Assembly (NCBI GenBank): GCA_014728215.1
Contig: WJLZ01000068.1
Location: 1-64,000, forward strand
Direction of reading: 5' to 3'
DNA: 64,000 bases
DNA from: Chitinivibrionales bacterium
GTDB lineage: Bacteria; Fibrobacterota; Chitinivibrionia; Chitinivibrionales; WJKA01
Shown here: positions 43,739-52,741 of the stretch, piece by piece
Numbering within the stretch: position 1 is the first letter of the stretch
Layout of the letters: the number at the start of each line of letters is the position of its first letter
Program-made: the position numbers and the translations under genes
The notes under the pieces: model-generated
Database searches by the model: none
What the model saw: only the letters and a program-made list of their open reading frames with translations
What the model was told of the DNA's origin: nothing

Positions 43739-44614
43739 TTGTTGGTTCGCTGTATAGCAAAAACCGGCAGGATGCTCCCCCGGCCATTGGGAATTGCACT
43801 TTTCGGTGGAATTGGTTACCTGGTGTTTTTCTTTCCCAATGAAGAAAAAAGGCGGACCCTTCGGCACCTGAGATTTATCTATGGTGATGAGTGGGATGCC
43901 CGGCGGATCACTCACACGGCTCATCAGGTTTATGTTAACCTGGGAAAGAATCTGTTCGACGCACTCTGGCTTTCTCAGGCTCCCAACAGGCAGTTTTTTG
44001 AAATTGTTCATTATGACTCATTTGAATCGGTACGGCGAGCATATGATAATGGTAATGGCGTAATTATTATTACGGCCCATATAGGATGTTTTGAAATGCT
44101 TTTGCAGCTTTTCGGACGGATGGGATGTAAAAGTTTTGCAATTGGTCAAGAGGCGTATGACCGGCGGATCGATGATATAATCAGTAATGCCCGTCGGGGC
44201 GAAAATATCGATTATATGCATCGAAAGGAAAATCCGCGCGAAATCATTCGAAGACTCAATCAGGGACAGGTTCTCGGCGTACTCATAGATCAGGACACCC
44301 GGGTTGAAGGCATTCATGCTCCTTTTTTAGGGAAACTTGCCAATACACCTTCGGGACCGATAAAGATGGCGATGCGGTTTAATATACCGGCTTTTGTTGC
44401 CACCACCGCCCGGCAAAAAGATGGAACGCATCGTGTCTATATCAGTGAACCGTTACCCCTGCAGGAATCGGGTGGAAAGGACGATTTACTGAATAATGTA
44501 ACCGCGGCAAATGATATAATAAGTGAGGCGATCAGGAGAGATCCCGAACAGTGGGTCTGGATGCACCGTCGATGGAAACGAAAACCGCCGGAGAAAAAAA
44601 CAGGAAAATTATAA
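43739..44614 (+). CDS. LpxL/HtrB-like lipid A acyltransferase
   Basis: About 291 residues from a TTG at 43739; an ATG at 43772 is an alternative, so the start is uncertain. An N-terminal hydrophobic stretch (about 15-33) is followed by the HxxxxE acyltransferase motif (His114 to Glu119 in AHIGCFE), the IDQDTRVEG segment (LpxL-type), and a C-terminal PEQWVWMHRRWK motif common to the family. It adds a secondary acyl chain to lipid A. It lies just before LptC, LptA and LptB on the same strand. Confidence 0.88.
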   Translation: MLVRCIAKTGRMLPRPLGIALFGGIGYLVFFFPNEEKRRTLRHLRFIYGDEWDARRITHTAHQVYVNLGKNLFDALWLSQAPNRQFFEIVHYDSFESVRRAYDNGNGVIIITAHIGCFEMLLQLFGRMGCKSFAIGQEAYDRRIDDIISNARRGENIDYMHRKENPREIIRRLNQGQVLGVLIDQDTRVEGIHAPFLGKLANTPSGPIKMAMRFNIPAFVATTARQKDGTHRVYISEPLPLQESGGKDDLLNNVTAANDIISEAIRRDPEQWVWMHRRWKRKPPEKKTGKL

Positions 44615-44619
44615 GAATT

Positions 44620-45204
44620 ATGCACAGACTAATCGGCATTATCGTGATAACAACAGGCATATTCCTGCTTTTTGGGTGTACCAATACAAAGCAGGAGCTT
44701 CCCCAGTCAAAAACCAGTGGGCCGGGACTTGTTCAGGAACTTGAGAATTCGATTCTTTCCCTCTATGACGGCCCTCGGAAGGTGTGGGAGCTGAAAACCG
44801 ACTATATGCGCAAATCCATCGGGAATTCATCAAAGATGCTGGCCGTTCCGGTGGTCCTGACCCTCTTCGATTCGTCTGGGCAGACCGGTACCAGAGTACT
44901 TGCCGATTCCGGTACTACCAATGCGTCGAGGGATACCTTTACCGTATGGGGCAATGTTTTCGTTAAAACCGAAGATTCTCTCAAAGTAAAAGCCCAGCGT
45001 CTGTGCTGGAGCCAGAGTAACCACCGGGTTACCACCAATACCTACGTTCAGATCGAGACCAAAAACGGTGATATTATCCGGGGCAAGGGGCTGGACGCCA
45101 ATGAGGATTTTTCCCGGTGGACAATCCGGGAGCGTGGCAGGGAAGGATTCGGACTGTTTCCAAATTTCAAAGAGCGGGTTGAGAAGGAAGAGGAATTCTT
45201 ATGA
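44620..45204 (+). CDS. lptC: LptC-like LPS export protein (lipoprotein form)
   Basis: About 194 residues from the ATG at 44620, just after the acyltransferase stop; the longer frame to 44551 overlaps that gene. The N-terminal segment ends in LLFGC (Cys20), so it is predicted as a lipoprotein, whereas E. coli LptC is a single-pass membrane protein. The mature part has OstA/LptC strands (DTFTVWGNVFVKTEDSLKVK, then the TNTYVQIETKNGD-type strand). It would accept LPS from LptB2FG and pass it to LptA. It overlaps the next gene by four bases. Confidence 0.82.
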   Translation: MHRLIGIIVITTGIFLLFGCTNTKQELPQSKTSGPGLVQELENSILSLYDGPRKVWELKTDYMRKSIGNSSKMLAVPVVLTLFDSSGQTGTRVLADSGTTNASRDTFTVWGNVFVKTEDSLKVKAQRLCWSQSNHRVTTNTYVQIETKNGDIIRGKGLDANEDFSRWTIRERGREGFGLFPNFKERVEKEEEFL

Positions 45205-46307
45205 GAAACCGGTTATCCGGACGCCTTTTTCTCTGCTGGGTGGCGGCTATGAGTATCTGTCGGCCGTTGCAGGCACAGGCGCAAGACCTCAATCTGGTCG
45301 ATTACGGCAGCATGGAGGGTTTTTTTGTCGATGACCAGATGGTGGTTAATCTCAAAGACAATGTGGTTTTTAAATACGATGATGTGACTGTATGGGCTGA
45401 GAACGCCCGGTGGTGGCGAAGCGACAAGATGGTCAAGTTTTCCAATCAGGTAAAAGTCACCCGCGAGGCGCAGAGGCTGACCTGTGATTTCCTTCATTTT
45501 GACGGCAAAGAGAACATCCTTAATGCTCGCAACAATGTTGTTTTCGCCGATACGGCAGAAATGATTCAGGTTTTGGGAAAGAGTGCCAGATATGATCTCG
45601 AGCGAAGACATTGTATGCTCGAGGGGGATCCAAAATTTTTCCGGTTCGATACTGCTGCCGCCGAAACGCTCACGATTTTTGGAAAGCACATGACCTATGA
45701 TGATTCACTGAACAAGACATCGGTCATCGACAGTGTCGTTATTTCAAAAGGGCTGCTTACCGCCCGGTGTAATGAGGCGTTTTATTTTTCAGAGCTGGAC
45801 ATTGCTCAACTTCGTACCGAACCCCGGATTTTTTACAGCGATCATAAACTGATCGGTGATTCGGTAGATCTTTATTTCAGTGATGATACCCTGAAAGGAG
45901 TATCTGTTGGCGGGGATTCGTACGGATTATATATTAGTCCTGATGAGGCCGAAACGACCTGGACCCGGATATGGGGTGACAGTATGTATATGAGCCTGAA
46001 CGATTCGGGATTTCTGGATTCTGTATGGGTCCATGGCAATGTGGTGAGTAAATACAGTTCGGTTGACGACACCCTGCTTTCCGATGAGGTATCGGGTAAG
46101 ACCATGATTGTCAAATTCGCAGAAAAAAGCGAAATACGGCACGCTCTGGTCTGGGGAAATGCGGCGTGTATTTATTATATCGAAGACGAAAATACAAATG
46201 ATCGGAATGAGGCGAGTGGTGATACACTCTCCGCGTGGTTTGCCGAAGGAAGAGCGGTGCGGCTGAAAATGCTGGGAGACATCAGGGGAGTATATTACCC
46301 GCAGTAA
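45201..46307 (+). CDS. LptA/OstA-like periplasmic LPS-transport protein
   Basis: A 368-residue exported protein with a signal peptide (about 1-28, ending LQAQAQ). The body is a run of OstA/LptA-type beta-jellyroll strands, for example NVVFKYDDVTVWAENARWW, repeated over the whole length. At this size it is about twice E. coli LptA, so it is an extended version. It bridges LPS from LptC towards the outer membrane. It starts inside the LptC end (ATGA). Confidence 0.85.
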   Translation: MRNRLSGRLFLCWVAAMSICRPLQAQAQDLNLVDYGSMEGFFVDDQMVVNLKDNVVFKYDDVTVWAENARWWRSDKMVKFSNQVKVTREAQRLTCDFLHFDGKENILNARNNVVFADTAEMIQVLGKSARYDLERRHCMLEGDPKFFRFDTAAAETLTIFGKHMTYDDSLNKTSVIDSVVISKGLLTARCNEAFYFSELDIAQLRTEPRIFYSDHKLIGDSVDLYFSDDTLKGVSVGGDSYGLYISPDEAETTWTRIWGDSMYMSLNDSGFLDSVWVHGNVVSKYSSVDDTLLSDEVSGKTMIVKFAEKSEIRHALVWGNAACIYYIEDENTNDRNEASGDTLSAWFAEGRAVRLKMLGDIRGVYYPQ

Positions 46308-46409
46308 ACGTGCTCTACGTCTACGAATATGTACGTAAAGCACGCAGGGGGGAGAGGAGCACAATGATGAGACAAATAAATCAATCGGTCAAAGCGGGTG
46401 GAGAGCGTC

Positions 46410-47162
46410 ATGAACAGTGATTCAAAGGGCACTGCAAAGCGGGAAATTAAAACCGATAAACTGATAAAAATTTATAATAAGCGCCGGGTTGTCAACGATG
46501 TATCCATTGTTGTCAACCAGGGAGAAATTGTCGGGCTTCTCGGACCCAATGGTGCGGGTAAAACAACGACCTTTTATATGATTGTCGGCATGATCCGTGC
46601 CAACAAGGGGAAAATATATCTTGACGGTAAGGACATCTCAAGGAAGGCGATGTATCGGCGGGCGAGAATGGGAATCGGCTATCTCCCCCAGGAGCCGTCG
46701 ATATTCAGAAAGTTGTCGGTTGGTGAAAATATCATGGCGATTCTGGAAACTCAGAAGATGGGAACAAAGGAACGGAAACATCGTATGCGCGAACTGCTCC
46801 AGGAACTCAATGTCTCCTATCTCGAGAAACATTTAGCCTATACACTTTCGGGCGGTGAACGGCGTCGCGTTGAAATTGCCCGGGCTCTGGCAATTAAGCC
46901 CGATTTTATCCTTCTCGATGAGCCTTTTGCAGGAGTGGACCCCATTGCCGTTGAGGATATCCAGAGCATTGTTCATGACCTTCGCTATAAGGGGTATGGT
47001 GTGCTCATTACCGATCACAATGTGCGGGAAACGCTGCGGATTACCGACAGGGCTTATATTATGAACGAAGGAAAAATTCTGATTTCCGGTACGGCTCGGG
47101 AGCTGGCTGAGAACCCCGAAGCCCGTCGAATCTATCTCGGCCAGAGCTTTAAACTTGATTAA
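46410..47162 (+). CDS. lptB: LPS export ABC ATPase LptB
   Basis: About 250 residues from the ATG at 46410 behind GGTGGAGAG; an in-frame GTG lies at 46398. Walker A is GPNGAGKT (45-52), the Q-loop is [12 protein letters not shown] (91-102), the LptB-type signature [15 protein letters not shown] begins at 146, and Walker B is [13 protein letters not shown] (166-178). It ends with the conserved IYLGQSFKL-type tail. It powers LPS extraction from the inner membrane. The membrane partners LptF and LptG are not in the window. Confidence 0.95.
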   Translation: MNSDSKGTAKREIKTDKLIKIYNKRRVVNDVSIVVNQGEIVGLLGPNGAGKTTTFYMIVGMIRANKGKIYLDGKDISRKAMYRRARMGIGYLPQEPSIFRKLSVGENIMAILETQKMGTKERKHRMRELLQELNVSYLEKHLAYTLSGGERRRVEIARALAIKPDFILLDEPFAGVDPIAVEDIQSIVHDLRYKGYGVLITDHNVRETLRITDRAYIMNEGKILISGTARELAENPEARRIYLGQSFKLD

Positions 47163-47265
47163 ATAGGCACAAGCAGGCAGAAACAAATTACCTATTGTAT
47201 TTTGAAGAGTTGGATGTTAGGATATTATTATTGAACCACACCTTATATCATGTATGGAGGTTTAA

Positions 47266-48678
47266 TTGAATCTTGGTCTTGATATGTCCTTAAAGCTTCA
47301 GCAGAAGCTTTCGTTCCAGATGATACAGTCTCTGAAGCTCCTCCAGGTTAATACCTTGCAGCTGGAACAGCTCCTCAAGACCGAGCTGGAAATGAACCCT
47401 GTTCTGGAGGCTACCGAAGAGCAGGAGACGGAACTGGAAGAAGAAATTGAAGAACAGAAGGACGAAGAAGAAGAAGAACTGGAAGTCGACGAAGATGAAA
47501 TAGATTGGGAAGAGTATCTTGAGGATGGATTTGATATCGGAAACAGGATGAGTGAAGGCGAATCGTCGTCGGAACAGAAGTATGAGCCCTCTCCCACCTA
47601 CAGTGAAACCCTTTCCGAATATTTAGGCAGGCAGCTGGCCGAAAAGAAGATGTCACCCCGCATGGCACTTTTAGTTCAGTTTCTCATCGGTTCCCTGGAT
47701 TCCGATGGTTATCTTCGGGTCGGACTTGATGATGTTTCTGAAGTAACGAACTCCAGTGTCTATGAAATCGAGGAGGCGCTTAATATTATCTGGCAGATGG
47801 AGCCTCCGGGCGTTGGCGCCCGTAATCTTCAGGAATGCCTGGCTCTCCAGCTTAAAGCCCGGGGTAAGCACGATTCACTTGCCATGAAAGTCATCAGCAA
47901 AACCTGGGATCTCTTCGAGAGAATGAAAGTGCCTGATATTGCTCAGCAGCTCGGGGTTGAGACAAAGGATGTCCAGGACGCCATAAATGTAATTAAAACG
48001 CTGAATCCCAAACCGGGATACTCGGTTGCCGGCGAAAGTCCGTCGACCATTATTCCCGATTTGATCGTTGAAAAAATCGATGGAGAGTTTGTTGTTTCAC
48101 TTAACGATCGATCGATTCCATCACTTCATATCAGCAGGTCATATGCCGATATGATTCGGAGAGGAAGTACCGCAAGACCGGAGATCAAAAAATATATCAG
48201 AGAAAAATTGAATAACGCATCATGGCTGATTCGATCGATCGAACAGCGGAAGACAACAATGCTCCGGGTGATGTATGCGATAATCGAGAAGCAGACCGAT
48301 TTTTTTGAAAAGGGGCCGCCAAACCTTTCTCCCCTGAAATTGCAGGATATCGCAGACATGATCGAAATGCACATATCGACGGTCAGCAGGGTTACCAGCA
48401 ACAAGTATGTGCAGACATCCCATGGAATTTTCGAACTGAAATATTTCTTTACAGAAGCGATTGGCCAAGGTGCGAATGGCGGCGATGTCTCTTCGGAGAA
48501 GATCAAGAACCGCATTCGTGAACTGGTTGAGAATGAAAATCCCAAAAAGCCGTTATCGGACCAGCGGATTTCTGATCTTTTGAAGCGTGAGGACCTCAAG
48601 GTTGCCCGGAGGACTGTTGCAAAGTATCGAGAACAGGTGAGAATCCTTCCGGCGCGCCTGAGACAAAAGTATGATTAG
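47266..48678 (+). CDS. rpoN: RNA polymerase sigma-54 factor
   Basis: A 470-residue sigma factor. The start is a TTG at 47266, right behind GGAGG; no ATG fits the conserved N-terminus. Region I is Gln/Leu-rich (LKLQQKLSFQMIQSLKLLQ), followed by an acidic Glu/Asp stretch, the core-binding domain, and the C-terminal HTH with the RpoN box ARRTVAKYRE (447-456). It recognises -24/-12 promoters and needs AAA+ activators. The lptB-rpoN-HPF-HPr order is as in Proteobacteria. Confidence 0.96.
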   Translation: MNLGLDMSLKLQQKLSFQMIQSLKLLQVNTLQLEQLLKTELEMNPVLEATEEQETELEEEIEEQKDEEEEELEVDEDEIDWEEYLEDGFDIGNRMSEGESSSEQKYEPSPTYSETLSEYLGRQLAEKKMSPRMALLVQFLIGSLDSDGYLRVGLDDVSEVTNSSVYEIEEALNIIWQMEPPGVGARNLQECLALQLKARGKHDSLAMKVISKTWDLFERMKVPDIAQQLGVETKDVQDAINVIKTLNPKPGYSVAGESPSTIIPDLIVEKIDGEFVVSLNDRSIPSLHISRSYADMIRRGSTARPEIKKYIREKLNNASWLIRSIEQRKTTMLRVMYAIIEKQTDFFEKGPPNLSPLKLQDIADMIEMHISTVSRVTSNKYVQTSHGIFELKYFFTEAIGQGANGGDVSSEKIKNRIRELVENENPKKPLSDQRISDLLKREDLKVARRTVAKYREQVRILPARLRQKYD

Positions 48679-49624
48679 TTACTGCAATAACCGTACAAAC
48701 AGATTTTCAGATTCATCTCAGACACCCTCGGAACGACAATCTTCCCGGGAGCGTTTTCCTGAGTGGTTGAAACGTCCGGTACCTCCGGGGGGACAGAAAT
48801 TTGCCGTTGAACGCCGTCTCGCGGGCAGAGGACTTCATACCGTCTGCAAAGAGGCAAAGTGCCCCAACCGGTGTGAGTGTTATGGCGCGGGCAAAGCCAC
48901 GTTCCTGATTATGGGTGATGTCTGCAGCAGAAGTTGTTCCTTTTGCAGCGTTGAATCGGGGATCCCCGGTTCTCTTGACCCAGATGAACCGGAAAAACTC
49001 TGTACCGCCGCAAAAGAACTCGGTCTTCGCTACGTCGTGATTACCTCGGTGACCCGGGATGATCTCCCCGACGGTGGAGCATCCCATTTTGCGAAAACAG
49101 TAGGGGAACTCAAACAACGTATACCAGGTATCGGGGTTGAAGTTCTGGTTCCCGACTTTAAGGGAAACACTGCATCCATCGATACTGTCGTATCGAGCGG
49201 AATCGATGTTTTTAATCACAATATCGAAACAATTCCGCGACTCTATCCTTCAATCAGACCTCAGGCAAATTATCGGCAGTCTCTTAATGTGCTCAGATAT
49301 GCAGCGCAGTTACAAAAAACATTGCAGATTAAATCCGGAGTAATGCTCGGGCTTGGGGAAAAGGATACCGAGGTACTAAAATCCTTTGAAGATCTGCGAA
49401 AGGCCGGGTGTACGATCCTTACCATTGGTCAATATCTTCAACCCTCACCCTCGCAGGCACGGGTGGTCGAATTTATTGCTCCACAGCAGTTCGAGCATTA
49501 TAACGCTCGGGCCCGGGAAATGGGATTTATCGAAGTTGCCGCAGGACCGTTTGTCAGAAGCTCCTATAGAGCCGGAGAAATTTTCGAAAAGATTCAAAAC
49601 CATTCTGGTACCACTGATACATAA
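48671..49624 (+). CDS. lipA: Lipoyl synthase
   Basis: A 317-residue radical SAM enzyme inserting two sulfur atoms into octanoyl chains. The auxiliary [4Fe-4S] cysteines are C59, C64 and C70 (C-x4-C-x5-C). The radical SAM motif is C85-SRS-C89-SF-C92, and the C-terminal RSSY (near 299) supplies the serine ligand of the auxiliary cluster. It overlaps the rpoN end by eight bases. LipB or LplA partners are not in the window. Confidence 0.95.
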   Translation: MISYCNNRTNRFSDSSQTPSERQSSRERFPEWLKRPVPPGGQKFAVERRLAGRGLHTVCKEAKCPNRCECYGAGKATFLIMGDVCSRSCSFCSVESGIPGSLDPDEPEKLCTAAKELGLRYVVITSVTRDDLPDGGASHFAKTVGELKQRIPGIGVEVLVPDFKGNTASIDTVVSSGIDVFNHNIETIPRLYPSIRPQANYRQSLNVLRYAAQLQKTLQIKSGVMLGLGEKDTEVLKSFEDLRKAGCTILTIGQYLQPSPSQARVVEFIAPQQFEHYNARAREMGFIEVAAGPFVRSSYRAGEIFEKIQNHSGTTDT

Positions 49625-49657
49625 TATGCTACTGCTTTGCATGAAAGGAGCCGAGTA

Positions 49658-50026
49658 ATGGAAGTACAAGTAACCTATCGTCATTCAAAAGCTTCAGAGG
49701 GAATGAAGGAATCGATCAAGAACGACATCGAAAAGCTGGAGAAGTTTCATGAGAAAATTACTTCCTGCCGGGTTATTATTGATGAAGAATCGATAACAAA
49801 AAAGGTTGAGATTGTCGTCAATGTTCAGAACCATACGATTACCGGAGTCGGCAAAGCGGAGAATCTGGGAAAAGCGTTCGATCAGGCTCTGAGCAAAACA
49901 GAGCGACAACTGAAAAAAATTAACGAGAAAATAAAAAACCATAAAGGAGTCAAAATCGGAGTCGTTGAGATGGAACTGGAGCGGAAGAGAAGGGAATCGG
50001 AGGGTGCGGTCGAAGAATTTGAATAG
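49658..50026 (+). CDS. hpf: Ribosome hibernation promoting factor, short form
   Basis: About 122 residues from the ATG at 49658, which has AAAGGAG seven bases upstream. The fold has the HPF/YfiA start (VQVTYRHSKASEGMKESIKNDIEKL) and the beta hairpin with IVVNVQNH. It has the short form with a basic tail (about 85-122) but no long C-terminal dimerisation domain. It binds the 30S decoding site and blocks translation in stationary phase. HPF after rpoN is a conserved neighbour. Confidence 0.9.
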   Translation: MEVQVTYRHSKASEGMKESIKNDIEKLEKFHEKITSCRVIIDEESITKKVEIVVNVQNHTITGVGKAENLGKAFDQALSKTERQLKKINEKIKNHKGVKIGVVEMELERKRRESEGAVEEFE

Positions 50027-50142
50027 AGAGTTGTACTTGAGACGGCATGGCATTCTGCCCGGAAATTAATTTCTTACGATATAAATGTTGCCGGAACCGG
50101 GCGGCGCCCGAGGCACCTTTGCTCGGAGAAAGGATATAATTT

Positions 50143-51093
50143 GTGAAAAAGACAAATATGGACCTTATTGTCGGCGGGTCCATCCTTATCGCTCTTCTTA
50201 TTCTGATAACCAGCGTGCTCTGGCTTAAGGAAGTCAATGTTTCGCGAAAAAAAGTCGAATATACGGTTCTTTTTCCAAATATCGGCACCCTGCAGCTTGG
50301 CGACCCCGTAATGGTAAACGGTGTAAAAAAGGGTGTCGTCGCCGATATATCCCTGCAGGGGGACAGTGTTGCTGTTGTATGCAAGATCGATGAGAGTGTC
50401 GTGCTGACCGATTCTTCGAGGGTGACCGTTCAGAATATCGGAATTATGGGCGAACGCATGATCGGCATTCAGCTGTCGAGTAAAGGAACCCCCTATGAGC
50501 CGGATAAAAAAAGCGGCAAGCCGTCACAGTATATACCCGGTCATTTCGACAGCGGCATTGCCGAAGCTATGGGGATGATCGGAACGGTGCTTGGTGAGGT
50601 CGAAGTCCTGGTTAATAACGTTGAATCGATTGTCAATGAAACAATCGGGGATACGACCTTTATCGTAGTTTTCGATGAAATCCTCGGCAGGCTTGATGAA
50701 ATCAGCAAATTCGGCCATGCACTTGTCTCTGAAAATAAAAAGGAAATCGAACGGTCAATTAATAATCTGTATGTGGTTTCCGATGAGATCAGAGAAATAA
50801 TCGCTGAGAATAAGGGCGATATCAACAAGCTGGTAAAAAACGGTGCACAGCTTTCCGATCAGGCACTGGTCATTGCCGATGGTATCGATTCGATAAGCAC
50901 CTCGGTACAGGTAATGCTCACCGACATTGAAAGTGGCAACAGTGCGCTGGGAAAAATGCTTGCTGATGATGCATTTTATGATGATGTGAAACAATCCGTC
51001 GATGAACTCGACAATTTGGTTAAAGAGGTTCGTGAGGACGGATTGAAGTTGCGAATTGGTTTCAGAAAAAAAAGAGACAAAAACAAAGAATGA
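50143..51093 (+). CDS. MlaD-family (MCE domain) protein
   Basis: A 316-residue protein from a GTG at 50143 behind GGAGAAAGG. One N-terminal TM helix (about 8-24) precedes an MCE domain (about 36-120: TVLFPNIGTLQLGDPVMVNGV and GVVADISLQGDS), then a long helical stalk. It is the periplasmic lipid-binding part of a phospholipid or sterol transporter. No MlaE or MlaF lies beside it, so the transporter must be completed from elsewhere. Its end overlaps the HPr start by four bases. Confidence 0.88.
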   Translation: MKKTNMDLIVGGSILIALLILITSVLWLKEVNVSRKKVEYTVLFPNIGTLQLGDPVMVNGVKKGVVADISLQGDSVAVVCKIDESVVLTDSSRVTVQNIGIMGERMIGIQLSSKGTPYEPDKKSGKPSQYIPGHFDSGIAEAMGMIGTVLGEVEVLVNNVESIVNETIGDTTFIVVFDEILGRLDEISKFGHALVSENKKEIERSINNLYVVSDEIREIIAENKGDINKLVKNGAQLSDQALVIADGIDSISTSVQVMLTDIESGNSALGKMLADDAFYDDVKQSVDELDNLVKEVREDGLKLRIGFRKKRDKNKE

Positions 51094-51356
51094 TTGAACG
51101 AGATATTCCGGTAATAAACAGCCTCGGCATCCATGCGCGTCCTGCATCGATGATTGTCGAAACAGCGAATAAATTCAAGTCGGCCGTTACTTTGGAAAAG
51201 GACGGTATCAGCGCTGATGCCAAGAGCATAATAAATGTGATGATGCTTGCAGCGGCTTTTAAATCGACGGTAAAAGTTCGGGCATCGGGGGAAGATGAAG
51301 AAGAGGCGGTGGAGGCAATTGCACGCCTGTTTGAAGAAAAATTTCATGAGGAATAG
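51090..51356 (+). CDS. HPr-family phosphocarrier protein
   Basis: An 88-residue protein with the phosphorylated His15 in NSLGIHARPAS and the regulatory Ser46 (DAKSIINVMML), so it could serve both PTS phosphotransfer and HPr kinase control. In Proteobacteria the HPr-like NPr lies in this cluster and phosphorylates EIIA(Ntr); here the EIIA is at 11917. HPr kinase and EI are absent from the window. It overlaps the MlaD gene by four bases. Confidence 0.93.
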   Translation: MIERDIPVINSLGIHARPASMIVETANKFKSAVTLEKDGISADAKSIINVMMLAAAFKSTVKVRASGEDEEEAVEAIARLFEEKFHEE

Positions 51357-51434
51357 CGTTTTCATTCTTTTCTGAGCCCCTGTCTGCTGCTGTTTTGCAC
51401 CGAGAGCAAGGATAATAAGGAAGGGTTTATCGTT

Positions 51435-52730
51435 ATGGGTACAATTAATATAGGTCTTATCGGCGCCGGGACTGTTGGCGGTGGCGTGGTAAAGATCATC
51501 CATAAACAACTCGGTTTTTTCAACACCAGGCTTGGCCTGCCCGTTGCCTTGAAGCGTATTGTTGATAAGCAAACTGATCGGTTTACCGATTTGCCGGTGG
51601 GTGATACACTCTGCAGCGGCGATTCCGATGATATCCTGAACGATGAATCGATTCAAATAGTTGTCGAGCTGGTTGGCGGAACAACATTTGCAAAGGAGAT
51701 TACCCTGGCGGCACTGAAACGGGGAAAGCATGTTGTCACCGCAAACAAAGCGTTGATTGCCGAGCATGGTCCCGAAATTTTCGAAGCCGCCGACAGCAAT
51801 AATGTTTCGGTCTATTTTGAAGCTGCGGTAGGCGGCGGTATGCCGACCATTAAGTCGATCCGGGAGGCGATGGTCGGCAATGAAATCAGTTCGATAAAAA
51901 CCATTATTAATGGTACCTGCAATTACATTTTAACACAAATGTCAACCAGGCAGCTTCCTTTTAAGCAGGTGCTGGCGGATGCTCAGAAATTTGGATATGC
52001 CGAAGCCGATCCCACCCTTGATATCGAAGGCGGAGATACGGGGCATAAAGTGGCGATTATGGCATCCCTGCTCTACGGAGGGTATGTTCCGTTCGAGCGC
52101 ATCAGCGTGGAAGGAATAACAGGAATTACCCCGGATGATATTGCCTGTGCCCGCGATCTGGGATACAGTATCAAACTTCTGGGCATCATAAAGGAGCGGG
52201 ATGGTGTCATTGATGTCCGTGTACACCCGGCTATGCTTCCCAATGCGCATATCCTGGCCTCGGTGTCTGATGTTTTCAACGCGGTGCTTCTTGAGGGAGA
52301 CGCTGTTGGTGACATGTTGCTTTACGGGCGAGGTGCCGGTGAAATGCCGACGGCCTCGGCGGTAGTCAGCGATATTATTGATGTTGCCCGGAATATCCTG
52401 TCGGGCGTGCCTCGCCGCATACCCATGGACTATTACCGGAAAGAAAACATGCTGACGCTTCAGCCGATGGAGTCCATAACATCACGATATTACCTTCGTT
52501 TCACGGTCTGCGATAAGCCGGGGGTGTTGGCCACCATCGCAACGATGTTAGGCAAAAAAGATATTTCCATAGCATCGGTTGTTCAACGGGAAGGTTTCTC
52601 TGAAGAGTGTGTGCCGGTGATTATTCTCACGCATCAGGCCACGGAGAAAAATATTCAGGAAGCACTGGCTGAAGTCGAAAAAATGGATTTTACCCGAAGT
52701 AAAACACAGCTTATCAGAATAGAGGATTAA
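51435..52730 (+). CDS. hom: Homoserine dehydrogenase
   Basis: A 431-residue NAD(P)H enzyme making homoserine from aspartate semialdehyde. The Rossmann motif is GLIGAGTVGGGVV (about 7-19), the catalytic domain has KRGKHVVTANKALI and GGDTGHKV, and a C-terminal ACT domain (about 350-431) binds a regulatory amino acid, probably threonine. It is followed 12 bp later by thrC and then a probable homoserine kinase. Confidence 0.94.
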   Translation: MGTINIGLIGAGTVGGGVVKIIHKQLGFFNTRLGLPVALKRIVDKQTDRFTDLPVGDTLCSGDSDDILNDESIQIVVELVGGTTFAKEITLAALKRGKHVVTANKALIAEHGPEIFEAADSNNVSVYFEAAVGGGMPTIKSIREAMVGNEISSIKTIINGTCNYILTQMSTRQLPFKQVLADAQKFGYAEADPTLDIEGGDTGHKVAIMASLLYGGYVPFERISVEGITGITPDDIACARDLGYSIKLLGIIKERDGVIDVRVHPAMLPNAHILASVSDVFNAVLLEGDAVGDMLLYGRGAGEMPTASAVVSDIIDVARNILSGVPRRIPMDYYRKENMLTLQPMESITSRYYLRFTVCDKPGVLATIATMLGKKDISIASVVQREGFSEECVPVIILTHQATEKNIQEALAEVEKMDFTRSKTQLIRIED

Positions 52731-52741
52731 CCAGAAGTATT

